From Pseudanabaena mucicola str. Chao 1806 (GTDB lineage Bacteria; Cyanobacteriota; Cyanobacteriia; Pseudanabaenales; Pseudanabaenaceae), in NCBI RefSeq assembly GCF_030323025.1, contig NZ_CP097329.1:3644001-3708000 (forward strand): a DNA stretch of 64,000 nucleotides. The letters run 5' to 3'. Positions 42,981-54,237 of the stretch are shown here, one piece after another (positions within the stretch are counted from its first letter, which is position 1; the number at the start of each line of letters is the position of its first letter). The position numbers and the translations under genes were made by a program. The notes beneath the pieces were generated by a model. That model was given only the letters and a program-made list of their open reading frames with translations, searched no databases and was not told the DNA's origin.

Positions 42981-44392
42981 TGGCAATACAAGTTTCTGAA
43001 CAGTTATTAGATCCAGTGGAAGATCAAGTGGAATTGAAAGGTGCGTTAAGTACGCGCAGTAAATTAGCTGTCAATAGTGAGCAATTTGTCGCTCAAGTTG
43101 TGAGGATTCGTGCGGATATTGCGAGTCCTGATCAGGATACGAGCAACTTTGTAAGCAACCTGCGGCAATTGGCAATCGATCGCCTCGCTACCCTCTCTTT
43201 CCCCACCACTAAAGATGAAGAATGGAAATATACTGATGTTTCCAGTTTGGGGAGTTTAACTTTTGCCAATCAACCAGCGATCGCGTCCCGTAGCGATAAT
43301 TTGGAGCCCTTAATTGCGAGTCACTTGGCGCCAGAATCTCAAGGTAATTGTCTAATATTTGTGAATGGCAAATATCGCAAGGATTTGTCAGACACTAGTG
43401 CAGCAACTGAAGGCTTGGTCGTTGGCACATTGGCAACTCTTGGCGATCACATTTTGCCGAAGTTGAGATCGCACCTTGCACAACATCCCGATGCCAATGA
43501 TTTTTTTGCCATCCTGAATACGGCTTGTATGGACGATGTGGCGATTATTCTTGCCCCTAAAAATTTGGTGGTGGAGAATCCTGTGCAATTGCTATTCATT
43601 GCTGCTCCCCAAACGGGTGAAGCGACTTTAATTACCCAGCCGCGTTGTTTGGTAATTGCCGAAGCCCATAGCGAGCTAACCTTTGTGCAAAGCTTTGTGG
43701 GTGAGGATAGTCAAATCTATTTCACGAATGCAGTGACGGAAATTTGGCTGGCAGAAGGCGCTCAGGTCAATCACACCAAAGTACAAAGGCAAGGTGATGA
43801 GGCAATTCATATCAATACCACAGCGATCGCACAGGCAAGAAATAGCGTCTATAAAAATCAATCGATTAGCTTTGGCGCAAAGATTTCACGGCAAAATTTG
43901 ATGATGCAGCAAATGGCAGAACAAACGGAAACTTCGCTCACGGGCTTAGCCTTTCTGGACGGTGAACAGCTTTCCGATACCCATTCTTGCATTGCCCACA
44001 ACTATCCGCACGGTTCGAGCCAGCAACTACATAAATGTATTGCTGATGGAACTTCCCATGCGGTATTTAATGGCAAAATCCAAGTTGCGAAGTTAGCCCA
44101 GCAAACTGACTCCGCACAGCTAAGCCGTAACCTGTTGCTATCGGGCAAGGCTCGAGTAGATACCAAACCGCAGTTAGAGATTTTTGCGGATAATGTTAAA
44201 TGCGCCCACGGTGCGACGGTGAGCCAACTAGACGCAGAAGAAATCTTCTATCTCCAAAGTCGGGCGATCGATGCTGAGAGTGCCGCGAATTTATTGACCT
44301 ATGCCTTCGCATCGGAGGCAATTTCGCCAATTCCTGTCGTATCCATCCAGCGATCACTGAGTAGCTTTGTGTTAGAGAAAACCAAGTTCTAG
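42980..44392 (+). CDS. sufD: Fe-S cluster assembly protein SufD
   Basis: SufBCD partner with a beta-helical core, about 470 residues. Typical elements: FPTTKDEEWKYTDVSSL near residue 75, GRARVDTKPQLEI-like SGKARVDTKPQLEIFADNV and CAHGATVSQLDAEEIFYLQSR (the conserved His-Gly), ending FVLEKTKF. The ATG overlaps the sufC stop (TAATG), implying coupling. sufS, often next, is absent: gyrB converges instead. Confidence 0.93.
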   Translation: MAIQVSEQLLDPVEDQVELKGALSTRSKLAVNSEQFVAQVVRIRADIASPDQDTSNFVSNLRQLAIDRLATLSFPTTKDEEWKYTDVSSLGSLTFANQPAIASRSDNLEPLIASHLAPESQGNCLIFVNGKYRKDLSDTSAATEGLVVGTLATLGDHILPKLRSHLAQHPDANDFFAILNTACMDDVAIILAPKNLVVENPVQLLFIAAPQTGEATLITQPRCLVIAEAHSELTFVQSFVGEDSQIYFTNAVTEIWLAEGAQVNHTKVQRQGDEAIHINTTAIAQARNSVYKNQSISFGAKISRQNLMMQQMAEQTETSLTGLAFLDGEQLSDTHSCIAHNYPHGSSQQLHKCIADGTSHAVFNGKIQVAKLAQQTDSAQLSRNLLLSGKARVDTKPQLEIFADNVKCAHGATVSQLDAEEIFYLQSRAIDAESAANLLTYAFASEAISPIPVVSIQRSLSSFVLEKTKF

Positions 44393-44419
44393 TCAATAGC
44401 CTCGTTTGCTATTCTCAAA

Positions 44420-46749
<2,330 letters not shown>

Positions 46750-47115
46750 TTAGCGATCTGTACAAGCCCAAACCGCTACTTCGCAGCTAGAGCCTCCATA
46801 GCTGGAGCAACTGTCAACAGCATTTCGCTTTGCCTCAGTCTCACTGGCATTCCAAGCCCATCCTACAGCATTCCCCCCTTTAGCTATGGCTCCACAGGCA
46901 TTAGCAAACCAAACTTTCGCAGTACAGGAACTTCCACATTGTGCAAGTGCTGCATCAACTGCTTCTTCCTTGCTATTGTAGTTATAAGCATAACCATAAG
47001 CTCCATCTGCACCTGTTGCTACTGCTCCATACTTATCACCAGCCAAAGCAGCCCCCACACCAAAACCTTCAACTAAAAGAAAGGTGGCTGCAATAAATCC
47101 TAGATACTTTTTCAT
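46750..47115 (-). CDS. DUF4189-domain secreted protein, copy 1
   Basis: A 121-residue exported protein. A Sec signal peptide MKKYLGFIAATFLLVEGFGV ends near ALAGD. The mature part is the DUF4189 domain (KYGAVATGADGAYGYAYNY, KEEAVDAALAQCGSSC, KVWFANACGAIAKGG, VGWAWNAS, CSSYGGSSCEVAVWACTDR) with six cysteines, probably as disulfides. Close paralogue of the next gene (47209-47574), nearly identical signal peptide. Function unknown. Confidence 0.85.
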   Translation of the reverse strand: MKKYLGFIAATFLLVEGFGVGAALAGDKYGAVATGADGAYGYAYNYNSKEEAVDAALAQCGSSCTAKVWFANACGAIAKGGNAVGWAWNASETEAKRNAVDSCSSYGGSSCEVAVWACTDR

Positions 47116-47157
47116 AGTTTTCCAAATAGTCTAAATAAGTTAATCTTGTCCAAAAAC

Positions 47158-47200
47158 TAAGGTATAAGGAATCTTGATTTGTCAGATTCTTCATACCTTA
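47158..47200 (-). terminator. Terminator downstream of the second DUF4189 gene
   Basis: TAAGGTAT-AAGGAATCT pairs with AGATTCTT-C-ATACCTTA; on the minus strand it is followed by GTTTTTGG. It separates the two paralogues, so they are probably separate transcripts. Confidence 0.65.
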
Positions 47201-47208
47201 CTTATATC

Positions 47209-47574
47209 TTAACGGTCAGTACAAGCCCAAGCGACAATTTGACAGTTAGAACCGCCGTAATCATTGCAACTGGAAACAGCGTTATATTGAGCTGCATCTT
47301 TATTGACATTCCAAGCCCAGCCTGTAGCACCACCACCTTTAGCTACGGCTCCACAGGCATTGGCAAACCACACTTGAATTGAGCAAGTACTACCACATTC
47401 ATATAGAGCAGCATATTCAGCGTCTGTTTGACTATCGTAATTATAGGAATATCCATAAGCACCATTGGCTCCAGTGGCGATCGCGCCATATTTGTTGCCT
47501 GCCATAGCTGCCCCCACACCAAATCCTTCAACTAAAAGGAAAGTGGCAGCAATAAATCCTAGATACTTTTTCAT
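47209..47574 (-). CDS. DUF4189-domain secreted protein, copy 2
   Basis: About 121 residues from the ATG at 47572-47574 (MKKYLGFIAATFLLVEGFGV), which matches the copy 1 start; the frame extends 10 residues upstream. Mature part KYGAIATGANGAYGYSYNYD, CGSTCSIQVWFANACGAVAK, GWAWNVN and CQIVAWACTDR, with the same cysteines as copy 1. A tandem duplication: signal peptides are nearly identical, mature parts about three-quarters so. Confidence 0.85.
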   Translation of the reverse strand: MKKYLGFIAATFLLVEGFGVGAAMAGNKYGAIATGANGAYGYSYNYDSQTDAEYAALYECGSTCSIQVWFANACGAVAKGGGATGWAWNVNKDAAQYNAVSSCNDYGGSNCQIVAWACTDR

Positions 47575-47738
47575 ACGCTCTCCAAAATTATTGAAAATAA
47601 ACACTATCTAACTTTAACTTTTCTAGACATTCAGGGTTAGTAGCAAAACCAAAATGCTATTGTTCTATAGCATTGCAAGGCTTTTCTTCAGAACAATTGT
47701 CCTTGAGTTAAATTGTTGATCCCCTGAGCGACGTATCT

Positions 47739-47828
47739 AGCAATTCTAAATGGTTTGTGGAAGAGCACCCCTTCGGGGCACTCTTCCACAAACCTAAAAA
47801 TCTACAAATGATTTAGGACTGTTATATA
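47739..47828. repeat. Palindromic repeat family C, copy 2 (inverted)
   Basis: AGCAATTCTAAATGGTTTG to CAAATGATTTAGGACTGTTA, with a central GGAAGAGCACCCC-TTC-GGGGCACTCTTCC hairpin. The outer sequences match the copy at 11786-11860 read on the opposite strand; the centre differs. It lies in the 359-bp spacer between the DUF4189 and ruvC genes. Confidence 0.72.
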
Positions 47829-47933
47829 CCTATAGAAAAACAATACTAAGATTTTTTTATTCTTTTCAATTTAGTATAAAACTCTTAACCTAACTATGAA
47901 ATGATGCCTTAAAATACTGCTAGGATGATTTAT

Positions 47934-48401
47934 ATGAAAATTCTAGGAATCGATCCTGGGCTAGCAATTGTAGGATTTGGCTTGATTGAAGTTGAAAAAA
48001 ATGCTTCACCAAAACTATTGGAATTTGGCACAATTGTTACACCGAAGCAGACACTGATAGGAGATCGCCTAAAAATCATTTATGAGGATATGCATACATT
48101 GATTGAGCAGTTTCAGCCACAAGTTGTGGGTATGGAAAAGCTCTTTTTCTATCGGATGGGTAACTTGGTCAATGTTGCCCAAGCGCGAGGGGTAATTGTT
48201 TTAGTTCTCAATCAACATAATCTTGAGCCTATCGAATTTTCTCCCCCGCAAATTAAACAGGCGTTGACAGGACATGGAAATGCGGACAAGAACGATGTGC
48301 AGGAAGCTGTGAAGCGGGAGCTTGGTTTAGAGAGTATTCCGCGACCTGATGATGCTGCTGATGCGATCGCGGCGGCTTTGACCTGTTGGCTCATTGCCTG
48401 A
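47934..48401 (+). CDS. ruvC: Holliday junction endonuclease RuvC
   Basis: Resolves Holliday junctions in recombination. The catalytic acids are in [16 protein letters not shown] (Asp7), VVGMEKLFF (Glu) and [14 protein letters not shown] (Asp pair); [13 protein letters not shown] is the junction-binding segment. About 155 residues, slightly short at the C-terminus. I use ATG 47934 (MKILGIDPG); ATG 47925 adds three residues. ruvA and ruvB are not adjacent. Confidence 0.93.
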   Translation: MKILGIDPGLAIVGFGLIEVEKNASPKLLEFGTIVTPKQTLIGDRLKIIYEDMHTLIEQFQPQVVGMEKLFFYRMGNLVNVAQARGVIVLVLNQHNLEPIEFSPPQIKQALTGHGNADKNDVQEAVKRELGLESIPRPDDAADAIAAALTCWLIA

Positions 48402-48552
48402 GATGAGGAACTTATTTCCTCAAATAAATGTCAATTTCCATATCAGTAAGTAGCTCGGCATAATTAAACCCCAAAAACAGAGCGTGTTTAAGAAATTTTT
48501 ACTCCTTCTAAATCCCCCTTGGATAGTCCTAAAAAGGAAAGGATTTATTGTT

Positions 48553-48589
48553 GTAAGTATGGGCAGTGCTTCGCACCGCCCATACTTAC
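48553..48589. repeat. Hairpin between ruvC and the lipoprotein gene
   Basis: GTAAGTATGGGCAGTGC pairs with GCACCGCCCATACTTAC around TTC (one mismatch). Flanked by CTAAATCCCCCTTGG and CCCCCTTGTTAAGGTGGG, so it is probably nested in a larger C-rich dispersed repeat. Confidence 0.6.
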
Positions 48590-48654
48590 CCAGTTAGCCC
48601 CCTTGTTAAGGTGGGTAATAAAATTTATGCTAGAAGAAACAAGGAGAAGCATTC

Positions 48655-49710
48655 ATGTTAACCAATCGAATCAGTTTAATGGCAATGCTCATAGGTCTGA
48701 CAGTTATGGGATGTGGCAGTCCAGAGGCGACTAATTCTTTGCCAACACCTACTAATAGCGCCACAACTACTAAAGCTGTAAGTTCATCCCCGACGATCTC
48801 AGCATCTCCCAAGGTAAGTGCTGAAGTGACTACGACAAAGGTGATTGCTGTTGGTGATATCAAAGAGCTTGACGATAATAGTATCTGCGGTAAGTCTAAG
48901 GTTACTTACGCCTATGGTGAAACTTCTAACTATAGAGTTTATATTTGTGCGGAAGCCAGCGCTCCAGAGAGTCCTCGCTATTACATCAGTCGCAACAAAG
49001 ATGGAAGTGGCGGTTTGGATTTGGAAGCTATGAATTACAGTCCAAAAAAGTCTGGGAAGATCGAATTTAAGAATGATGGTTATATCTATACGCTCGAAGC
49101 ACCAACCACCCAAAATCCTGAGCCTGTTTTGCGGGTGACTTTCCCAAATGGCAAGTTAAATGAAGAGCAACTATTGAGATATCTTGCTCGAACTGGTAAC
49201 TCCAATCCTAGTACTGCTAATAATGATAGTTCCACTGATCCACTCCAATATGTTCTGGACAATCGCGAAAGTCTAGGGGTTTGCAAGGATAATTTCCGTG
49301 CTGAGGATGGCAAGAGAGGCATGGGTTCTAAAGCTTTCCAGATCTCTGACAAGAAGTATCTAGTCCAAATTCAATGCTTTTTAGCAGCTTATCAGGGTGC
49401 GTTTGAATATGTGCTTTGGATTGATGATGCTCCTAAACCCCGTGCAATTCCATTGGAGTTTGATAGTTTTCAAGAAGGAAAGAATGGTGAAAAGCCCAAA
49501 CGGACTACCGATCGCTCGATCGCTGGTGTGCCAAGGTTTAATGTGCGATCGCAGACTCTCACCAATTTCACTAAGTTCCGTGGTCTCGGTGACTGTGGCT
49601 CATCAGTGATTTATAAGCTAGAAGGCGATCGCATGGTTTTGCAGGAGTTTCGCGCAAAGTTTGAATGTGATGGTAAGTATGTGCAGGATATGCCTGTAAT
49701 TTATCCTTAA
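48655..49710 (+). CDS. Lipoprotein of unknown function
   Basis: A 351-residue exported protein. The signal peptide ends in the lipobox VMGC (Cys near residue 20), then a Ser/Thr/Pro-rich linker (about 25-60). The remaining 290 residues alternate strands and charged turns, with cysteines at ICGKSK, YICAEA, GVCKDN, IQCFLA, DCGSS and FECDGK that could pair. No family recognised. A GAGAAG site lies near the ATG. Function unknown. Confidence 0.72.
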   Translation: MLTNRISLMAMLIGLTVMGCGSPEATNSLPTPTNSATTTKAVSSSPTISASPKVSAEVTTTKVIAVGDIKELDDNSICGKSKVTYAYGETSNYRVYICAEASAPESPRYYISRNKDGSGGLDLEAMNYSPKKSGKIEFKNDGYIYTLEAPTTQNPEPVLRVTFPNGKLNEEQLLRYLARTGNSNPSTANNDSSTDPLQYVLDNRESLGVCKDNFRAEDGKRGMGSKAFQISDKKYLVQIQCFLAAYQGAFEYVLWIDDAPKPRAIPLEFDSFQEGKNGEKPKRTTDRSIAGVPRFNVRSQTLTNFTKFRGLGDCGSSVIYKLEGDRMVLQEFRAKFECDGKYVQDMPVIYP

Positions 49711-49718
49711 ATAATTAT

Positions 49719-49763
49719 TGAGTCAGTTAATCTTTCGGTTGCCCTACTCAAATAACTGACTCA
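49719..49763. terminator. 11-bp inverted repeat 3' of the lipoprotein gene
   Basis: TGAGTCAGTTA pairs with TAACTGACTCA over a 23-nt loop; no long T-tract. Possible terminator. Confidence 0.4.
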
Positions 49764-49895
49764 GTTTGATATTTGGATGCCATCTCTAACATCACAGGCA
49801 CAAATCTGGACTGCCACCATGTACGCTCATTCCATTCCCATGAAATGACTCTGACTATTGGTAGTCCTCACGCACTCAAACAAGTACAAAGAAAC

Positions 49896-51725
49896 TCAAA
49901 CTACAACTCGAAAACCGATAATGTCGTAGCGAATGTCTGCATCGTCCCCGAAGCGATCCGACGAACGACAATTGAAATCTATGTCGAACCACGAGCCACC
50001 ACGCAAGGCGTGTAAGTTTTGGCTGCCATCTTTTAACCAAGCAGATCCATCTGTTGGTGCGCCATTATAATTTTCATGCCATACATCTCCGCACCATTCC
50101 CAGACATTACCATGCATATCATGCAATCCCCAAGAATTTGCTAACTTTTCTCCAACTGGATGGGTTTTACTTCCTGAGTTCTCACTATACCATGCATAGT
50201 TCTCTAATTTACTAACATCATCCCCAAAACAATATTTTCCAGTACTTCCAGCCCGACAAGCATATTCCCATTGCGATTCACTCGGTAACTTCACCTTCTG
50301 CCCCGTCATTTCCGAAAGCTTCTTACAAAAAGCAACAGCATCATCCCACGACACCTTCTCTACAGGAAGATTTTCATCACCTTGGAAATTTGATGGATTC
50401 TTTCCCATCACAGCAAGATACTGCTTTTGGGTAATCGGATATTTGCCCATCTTAAAAGCCTTCAAAGTAACTTGATGAATTGGCTTTTCGCTATCATACT
50501 CATCACTTCCCATCATAAAACTTCCCGCAGGGATATCCACTAATTCTAGTTTCACGCCATTGGGCAAGTCCAAAACTAGACCCTTAGATTCTTTTTTGGG
50601 TTTATCAGCTTCTTTAGATATCAAAATTATTGGGCTAGCAACCACCGTTAAACCATATTGACGATCTATATCCGCAACATCCTCATCGCGTAATTTCAAG
50701 TGATCCTTCTGATAGTCCCGCAAATCTTTTAACTCTTGCATCGTTGGCGGATTCCGTTCGGCTAGCATCTCCTTTAGTAGATCCTCATATTCTTGGAGCT
50801 TACGCGCCCTAGCCAAGATCGGCTTCAACACATCCGCCTTAAGCTGTTCCGCATCCTCTGCCGACAATCCTAAATTAATTCGCAATGAGTCCAACAAGCG
50901 TCTAGCAGGAATCGACCACTTACCATCCACCATCCGACTCTCTAACTCACGCCGATAGACCAATCGCGGATCATCCTTTGCTTGAGCCACCTTCGCAATA
51001 TAAATCTTGCCACCCTGCTCCACTGGATAAAACGCAGGAGTCATATTTGGCGACTCTTGCGAAACCTTCAGCGCCGCATATTCATGCAACTCATCAATGG
51101 ATATTTTGCGATCGCCATCTCGATCCGCTGCCCCCGTTTCAATTCCCTCCACGAGATAGCGTGTATAGATCGACATCTCCCCATCAGGCTGAAATGAGAA
51201 CTGCGTCGAACTCGAAGAAGTTAAAATTGCTCGTCCTTTGCCGCCTAGCTGATTTTTGAGATTCACCGAACCATCATCCATCACCGTCATGCCCTGAGCA
51301 AATGCCCCACTAAAGCAGCAGTTCAAAATCAACACCTGATGCTGGGACTTACTATCATTCATCGCCTCCTGCAAATATGTCGCCGCCACAGTCGTTGGTT
51401 TGACGATTTTATTGCCCTCCTTACGAGTGCTAGGCGTACCTAAAAATAGTTTATTAGCCTCATCAACTACCCCATGTCCCGAAAAATAAAACAGTACGAG
51501 ATCATCTTTTTGGCGATCGCGAGTATTAAACAAATTGTGAATTGCATCCTCGATCGCCTGTCTCGAAGCATTTTTTAAAACCACAACATCCTCTGCGGCA
51601 AACTCACCATTTGCCACTAATACGCGCTGCATCGCATCCACATCTAGCAAAGAGCCATGCAAGGGTGGCAGTTTGTCACAGTCAGGATATTCACTTGTAC
51701 CAACCAACAAAGCCAAACGTTTCAT
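49896..51725 (-). CDS. Caspase-FGE fusion effector (metacaspase-type peptidase C14)
   Basis: A 609-residue protein. The N-terminal caspase domain has LALLVGTSEYPDCDKL, His84 in FYFSGHGVV and the catalytic Cys137 in LNCCFSG; a DRDGDRKISIDE segment (about 202-213) resembles a calcium-binding EF loop, as in several bacterial caspases. A helical linker rich in Lys/Glu (290-375) leads to a formylglycine-generating-enzyme-like sulfatase-modifying domain (about 390-609: GSFMMGSDEYDSEKP, PVEKVSWDDAVAFCKKL, HGNVWEWCGDVWHENY, LRGGSWFDIDFNCRSSDR). EACC1-like gene directly upstream (6-bp gap). Family knowledge: proteolytic effectors of conflict systems; FGE-like domains often serve as recognition modules. 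ATG 51723-51725. Confidence 0.85.
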   Translation of the reverse strand: MKRLALLVGTSEYPDCDKLPPLHGSLLDVDAMQRVLVANGEFAAEDVVVLKNASRQAIEDAIHNLFNTRDRQKDDLVLFYFSGHGVVDEANKLFLGTPSTRKEGNKIVKPTTVAATYLQEAMNDSKSQHQVLILNCCFSGAFAQGMTVMDDGSVNLKNQLGGKGRAILTSSSSTQFSFQPDGEMSIYTRYLVEGIETGAADRDGDRKISIDELHEYAALKVSQESPNMTPAFYPVEQGGKIYIAKVAQAKDDPRLVYRRELESRMVDGKWSIPARRLLDSLRINLGLSAEDAEQLKADVLKPILARARKLQEYEDLLKEMLAERNPPTMQELKDLRDYQKDHLKLRDEDVADIDRQYGLTVVASPIILISKEADKPKKESKGLVLDLPNGVKLELVDIPAGSFMMGSDEYDSEKPIHQVTLKAFKMGKYPITQKQYLAVMGKNPSNFQGDENLPVEKVSWDDAVAFCKKLSEMTGQKVKLPSESQWEYACRAGSTGKYCFGDDVSKLENYAWYSENSGSKTHPVGEKLANSWGLHDMHGNVWEWCGDVWHENYNGAPTDGSAWLKDGSQNLHALRGGSWFDIDFNCRSSDRFGDDADIRYDIIGFRVVV

Positions 51726-51731
51726 GCAGAC

Positions 51732-52130
51732 CTAATTTCCTGATTGACTTTCTGATGCCCACTGCGCGATCTGTTCGTTAGCTTTTTGGAGCGCATATTC
51801 AAATTCTACTTGGCTACTACCCTCGATCGCGATTTTCTTGCCATAAGCCTCAACCGACATCTTCAAGGTTTTACCAACGATCCGATCCTTGAGAAATCCG
51901 CCCAACTTTAGCAAATTTGCCGCACTCACCTCTGCGGTCAGCAGCCCAACCACAAATCCACCCAAAGCCATCGCCCCTTCAGGAACGTCTGTTACAGCAA
52001 TGAGATCGGCTGATTCGACACCATCAACTGCCCTAACCTGTTTCAGCAAATTACGTGTCGCCCCTTGCAAATCTTCAGCATCCAATGAGGGATCGACTAC
52101 TTCCAAGTTAACGTAAACATTAACAGCCAT
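51732..52130 (-). CDS. Effector-associated constant component (EACC1-like) protein
   Basis: A 132-residue alpha/beta protein. The pattern VYVNLEVVDPSLDAEDLQ, RNLLKQVRAVDGVESADLI, GAMALGGFVVGLLTAEV, LLKLGGFLKDRI and LKMSVEAYGKKIAIEG is that of EACC1, a small component found next to caspase, TIR or trypsin effectors in predicted conflict systems (Aravind-group description, from memory). ATG 52128-52130. Stop is 6 bp before the caspase gene: an operon. Probably a regulatory or adaptor subunit of the caspase. Confidence 0.7.
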   Translation of the reverse strand: MAVNVYVNLEVVDPSLDAEDLQGATRNLLKQVRAVDGVESADLIAVTDVPEGAMALGGFVVGLLTAEVSAANLLKLGGFLKDRIVGKTLKMSVEAYGKKIAIEGSSQVEFEYALQKANEQIAQWASESQSGN

Positions 52131-52186
52131 AATTCACCAGATTTTCAATTAAATTAGTTTATCAAAATTTCTCTAGTTTTATAACA

Positions 52187-52231
52187 ACAACAAAAAGAGT
52201 GAGGTGCTTTGCACCTCACTCTTTTTGTTGT
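52187..52231. terminator. 21-bp perfect hairpin 3' of the metallophosphatase gene
   Basis: Positions 52187-52207 are the exact complement of 52211-52231 around loop TTT; core AAAAAGAGTGAGGTGC. It overlaps the last codons of the metallophosphatase gene and precedes the EACC1-like gene, so it insulates the two units. Confidence 0.75.
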
Positions 52232-53142
52232 CGCTCAGCTACAAATAGAATATCTTCGCTAATTACTTTCAAGAACGCATCAAGCCAGACAATCGATATC
52301 TGGCTAACCTGTCCAGTTTCTAAAGTGACAATCGAGAAGTTACGATAAGATCCATCATAGGTTTGGACGATTCTGGGAGTCAATGCCGAATTGAAAAAAA
52401 TTGTCCCCATGTCGTTAGTCGCGATCGCCTCACGTCGGCGATTTTTATTTAGTCGTAAATGATGATGCATATGCCCAAAAGTGACTAGGGGAATAGATTT
52501 ACCCATTTGATAGGTCTTCGCGATTGCCTCTGCAAAATCGGGATCGCCATAGTCGCCGCCAATGGGTTTCCAATCCTTCCCACAAATTGAATGTTCTTCC
52601 TCTCCTAGTCCAGAGGGACCATTATGCCCCAAAAAGATGACATGATCATGTTTAGTGTTGCTGGCAGATGCAGTAATACGCTGTGTCGATTCAGTAAAAC
52701 TATGAATTTGAAAGCGATCTCGATAAAAAATTTTCTTCTTCCATTTAGAACTTCCCCAACTAAAGGGACGTGCACCAACTACCGAGAGATTGAATTCGGG
52801 AAAGTCAAGCCAACTGTAACCCACATGGGACTCGCCTAGAAGATCTAATTGTCGTTGTACCCGATCTTCTTTAGTGCGATCATAAGGACATTGTCTCTGG
52901 TTAGGACTTTTGCTATAGGGATCAACGGCACTATACCAGGCGTCATGATTGCCAAGAATGACTGCTTTCGGTAAATCTAGATTGGCGATCGCTTCTACAA
53001 CTTCTATGGCTTCATTTCCAAAATCGCCTACAAATAGAACCAAGTCAATTTGTAGTATATGCAGAGCTAAGCGATCTTCAATCGGTTGCCATAAGTCATG
53101 TACATCACCCACTACAGCTATTTTGATTGATGACTTAGGCAT
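52216..53142 (-). CDS. Calcineurin-like metallophosphoesterase (TIGR04168-type)
   Basis: A 308-residue cytosolic phosphoesterase with the two-metal site: IAVVGDVHDLW, LFVGDFGNEA, ILGNHDAWYS, IFLGHNGPSG and TFGHMHHHL. The long insert between GNHDAW and GHNGPSG fits a cyanobacteria/plant group (TIGR04168), from memory. Substrate unknown. ATG 53140-53142. The last codons lie in a perfect hairpin. Confidence 0.88.
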   Translation of the reverse strand: MPKSSIKIAVVGDVHDLWQPIEDRLALHILQIDLVLFVGDFGNEAIEVVEAIANLDLPKAVILGNHDAWYSAVDPYSKSPNQRQCPYDRTKEDRVQRQLDLLGESHVGYSWLDFPEFNLSVVGARPFSWGSSKWKKKIFYRDRFQIHSFTESTQRITASASNTKHDHVIFLGHNGPSGLGEEEHSICGKDWKPIGGDYGDPDFAEAIAKTYQMGKSIPLVTFGHMHHHLRLNKNRRREAIATNDMGTIFFNSALTPRIVQTYDGSYRNFSIVTLETGQVSQISIVWLDAFLKVISEDILFVAERQQKE

Positions 53143-53238
53143 AGTTTCCAGTCTGAGAGTTTGGCAACAGATTAAATCTAAAGTATACAGCGCTTTTTGA
53201 TAGTGCTAAACTTAAAAATCTAATCCATTTTGGGAGCA

Positions 53239-54189
53239 ATGCCAGCAATGTCTGCGAATAATGGGAAGCTTATCACCAGTTTTAAAAGTCAGTTCTGGAA
53301 TTGGCGCACCATCGCCCAATTGATATTTCTAGCAATTGTGATCACCTGTAGCATTTTGGCTTGGAATACCCTTGCTAGAAATATGCGAAGCTCAGGACTT
53401 GCTATTAGTTTTGATTTTTTAAATGATCCTGCCTCCTTTGACATTGCTGACACACCTTTCCCCTACCGCGCTTCAGACAGTTATACTCGCGCTCTACAAG
53501 TGGGTTTGCTCAACTCCCTGAAAGCGATCGCTGTAAGTATCATTTCCGCCACAGTTATAGGCATTACCGTCGGCATTTCGCGACTCTCGCAAAACTGGTT
53601 ACTCAAGCAGTTGGCGCGTGTATATGTGGAGATTCTCCGCAATACCCCACTACTACTGCAACTCTTTTTCTGGTATTCTGCCATCTTTTTGTCATTGCCA
53701 TCAGCTAGCGATCGCATCTCCCTTGGTTTTGCCACGCTTGCTAAGGATGGGTTAACGATTGCAGCACTGAAAATGACCATTAGTTCTGAGTTTTGCGCCC
53801 TTGTATTAGGACTAACGATGTTTTCTAGTGCCTTTATTGCGGAGATTGTGCGTGGAGGGATTCTCTCAGTTCCTAAGGGGCAGTCAGAAGCAGCTAAGGC
53901 TTTAGGATTAAGCAACTTCCAAACAATTCGCAAAATTATTTTGCCACAGGCTTTGCGGGTGATTATTCCTTCGCTTACCAGTCAATATGTAAATATTGCC
54001 AAAAACTCTAGTCTGGCGATCGCGATCGGTTATACGGATATCTATCGCATTGCCTCCACAACGATTAATCAAACGGGTAGACCTGTAAATGTTATTTTGA
54101 TTATTATGGGAACCTATCTGACGATTAGCCTCGCCATTTCTGCTGTTATGAACTTAATAAATCGTCAGTTCCAAATTGTCGAAAGATAG
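53239..54189 (+). CDS. Amino-acid ABC transporter permease (HisM/AapQ type)
   Basis: A polar-amino-acid uptake permease of about 316 residues with five to six helices and the EAA loop AAKALGLSNFQTIRKIILPQ (near residue 220). Similarity to the AapQ group is seen in TPLLLQLFFWYSAIFLSLPS and ADTPFPYRASDSYTRALQVG. A periplasmic-side insert near residues 60-90 is usual for AapQ. The start is unclear (TTG 53230, ATG 53239 or ATG 53248). The partner permease, ATPase and binding protein are not adjacent. Confidence 0.85.
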   Translation: MPAMSANNGKLITSFKSQFWNWRTIAQLIFLAIVITCSILAWNTLARNMRSSGLAISFDFLNDPASFDIADTPFPYRASDSYTRALQVGLLNSLKAIAVSIISATVIGITVGISRLSQNWLLKQLARVYVEILRNTPLLLQLFFWYSAIFLSLPSASDRISLGFATLAKDGLTIAALKMTISSEFCALVLGLTMFSSAFIAEIVRGGILSVPKGQSEAAKALGLSNFQTIRKIILPQALRVIIPSLTSQYVNIAKNSSLAIAIGYTDIYRIASTTINQTGRPVNVILIIMGTYLTISLAISAVMNLINRQFQIVER

Positions 54190-54237
54190 GCTTTATTAGA
54201 ACAAGGAACTTAAACTCCTTGTTATTGCTAGGTAAGT

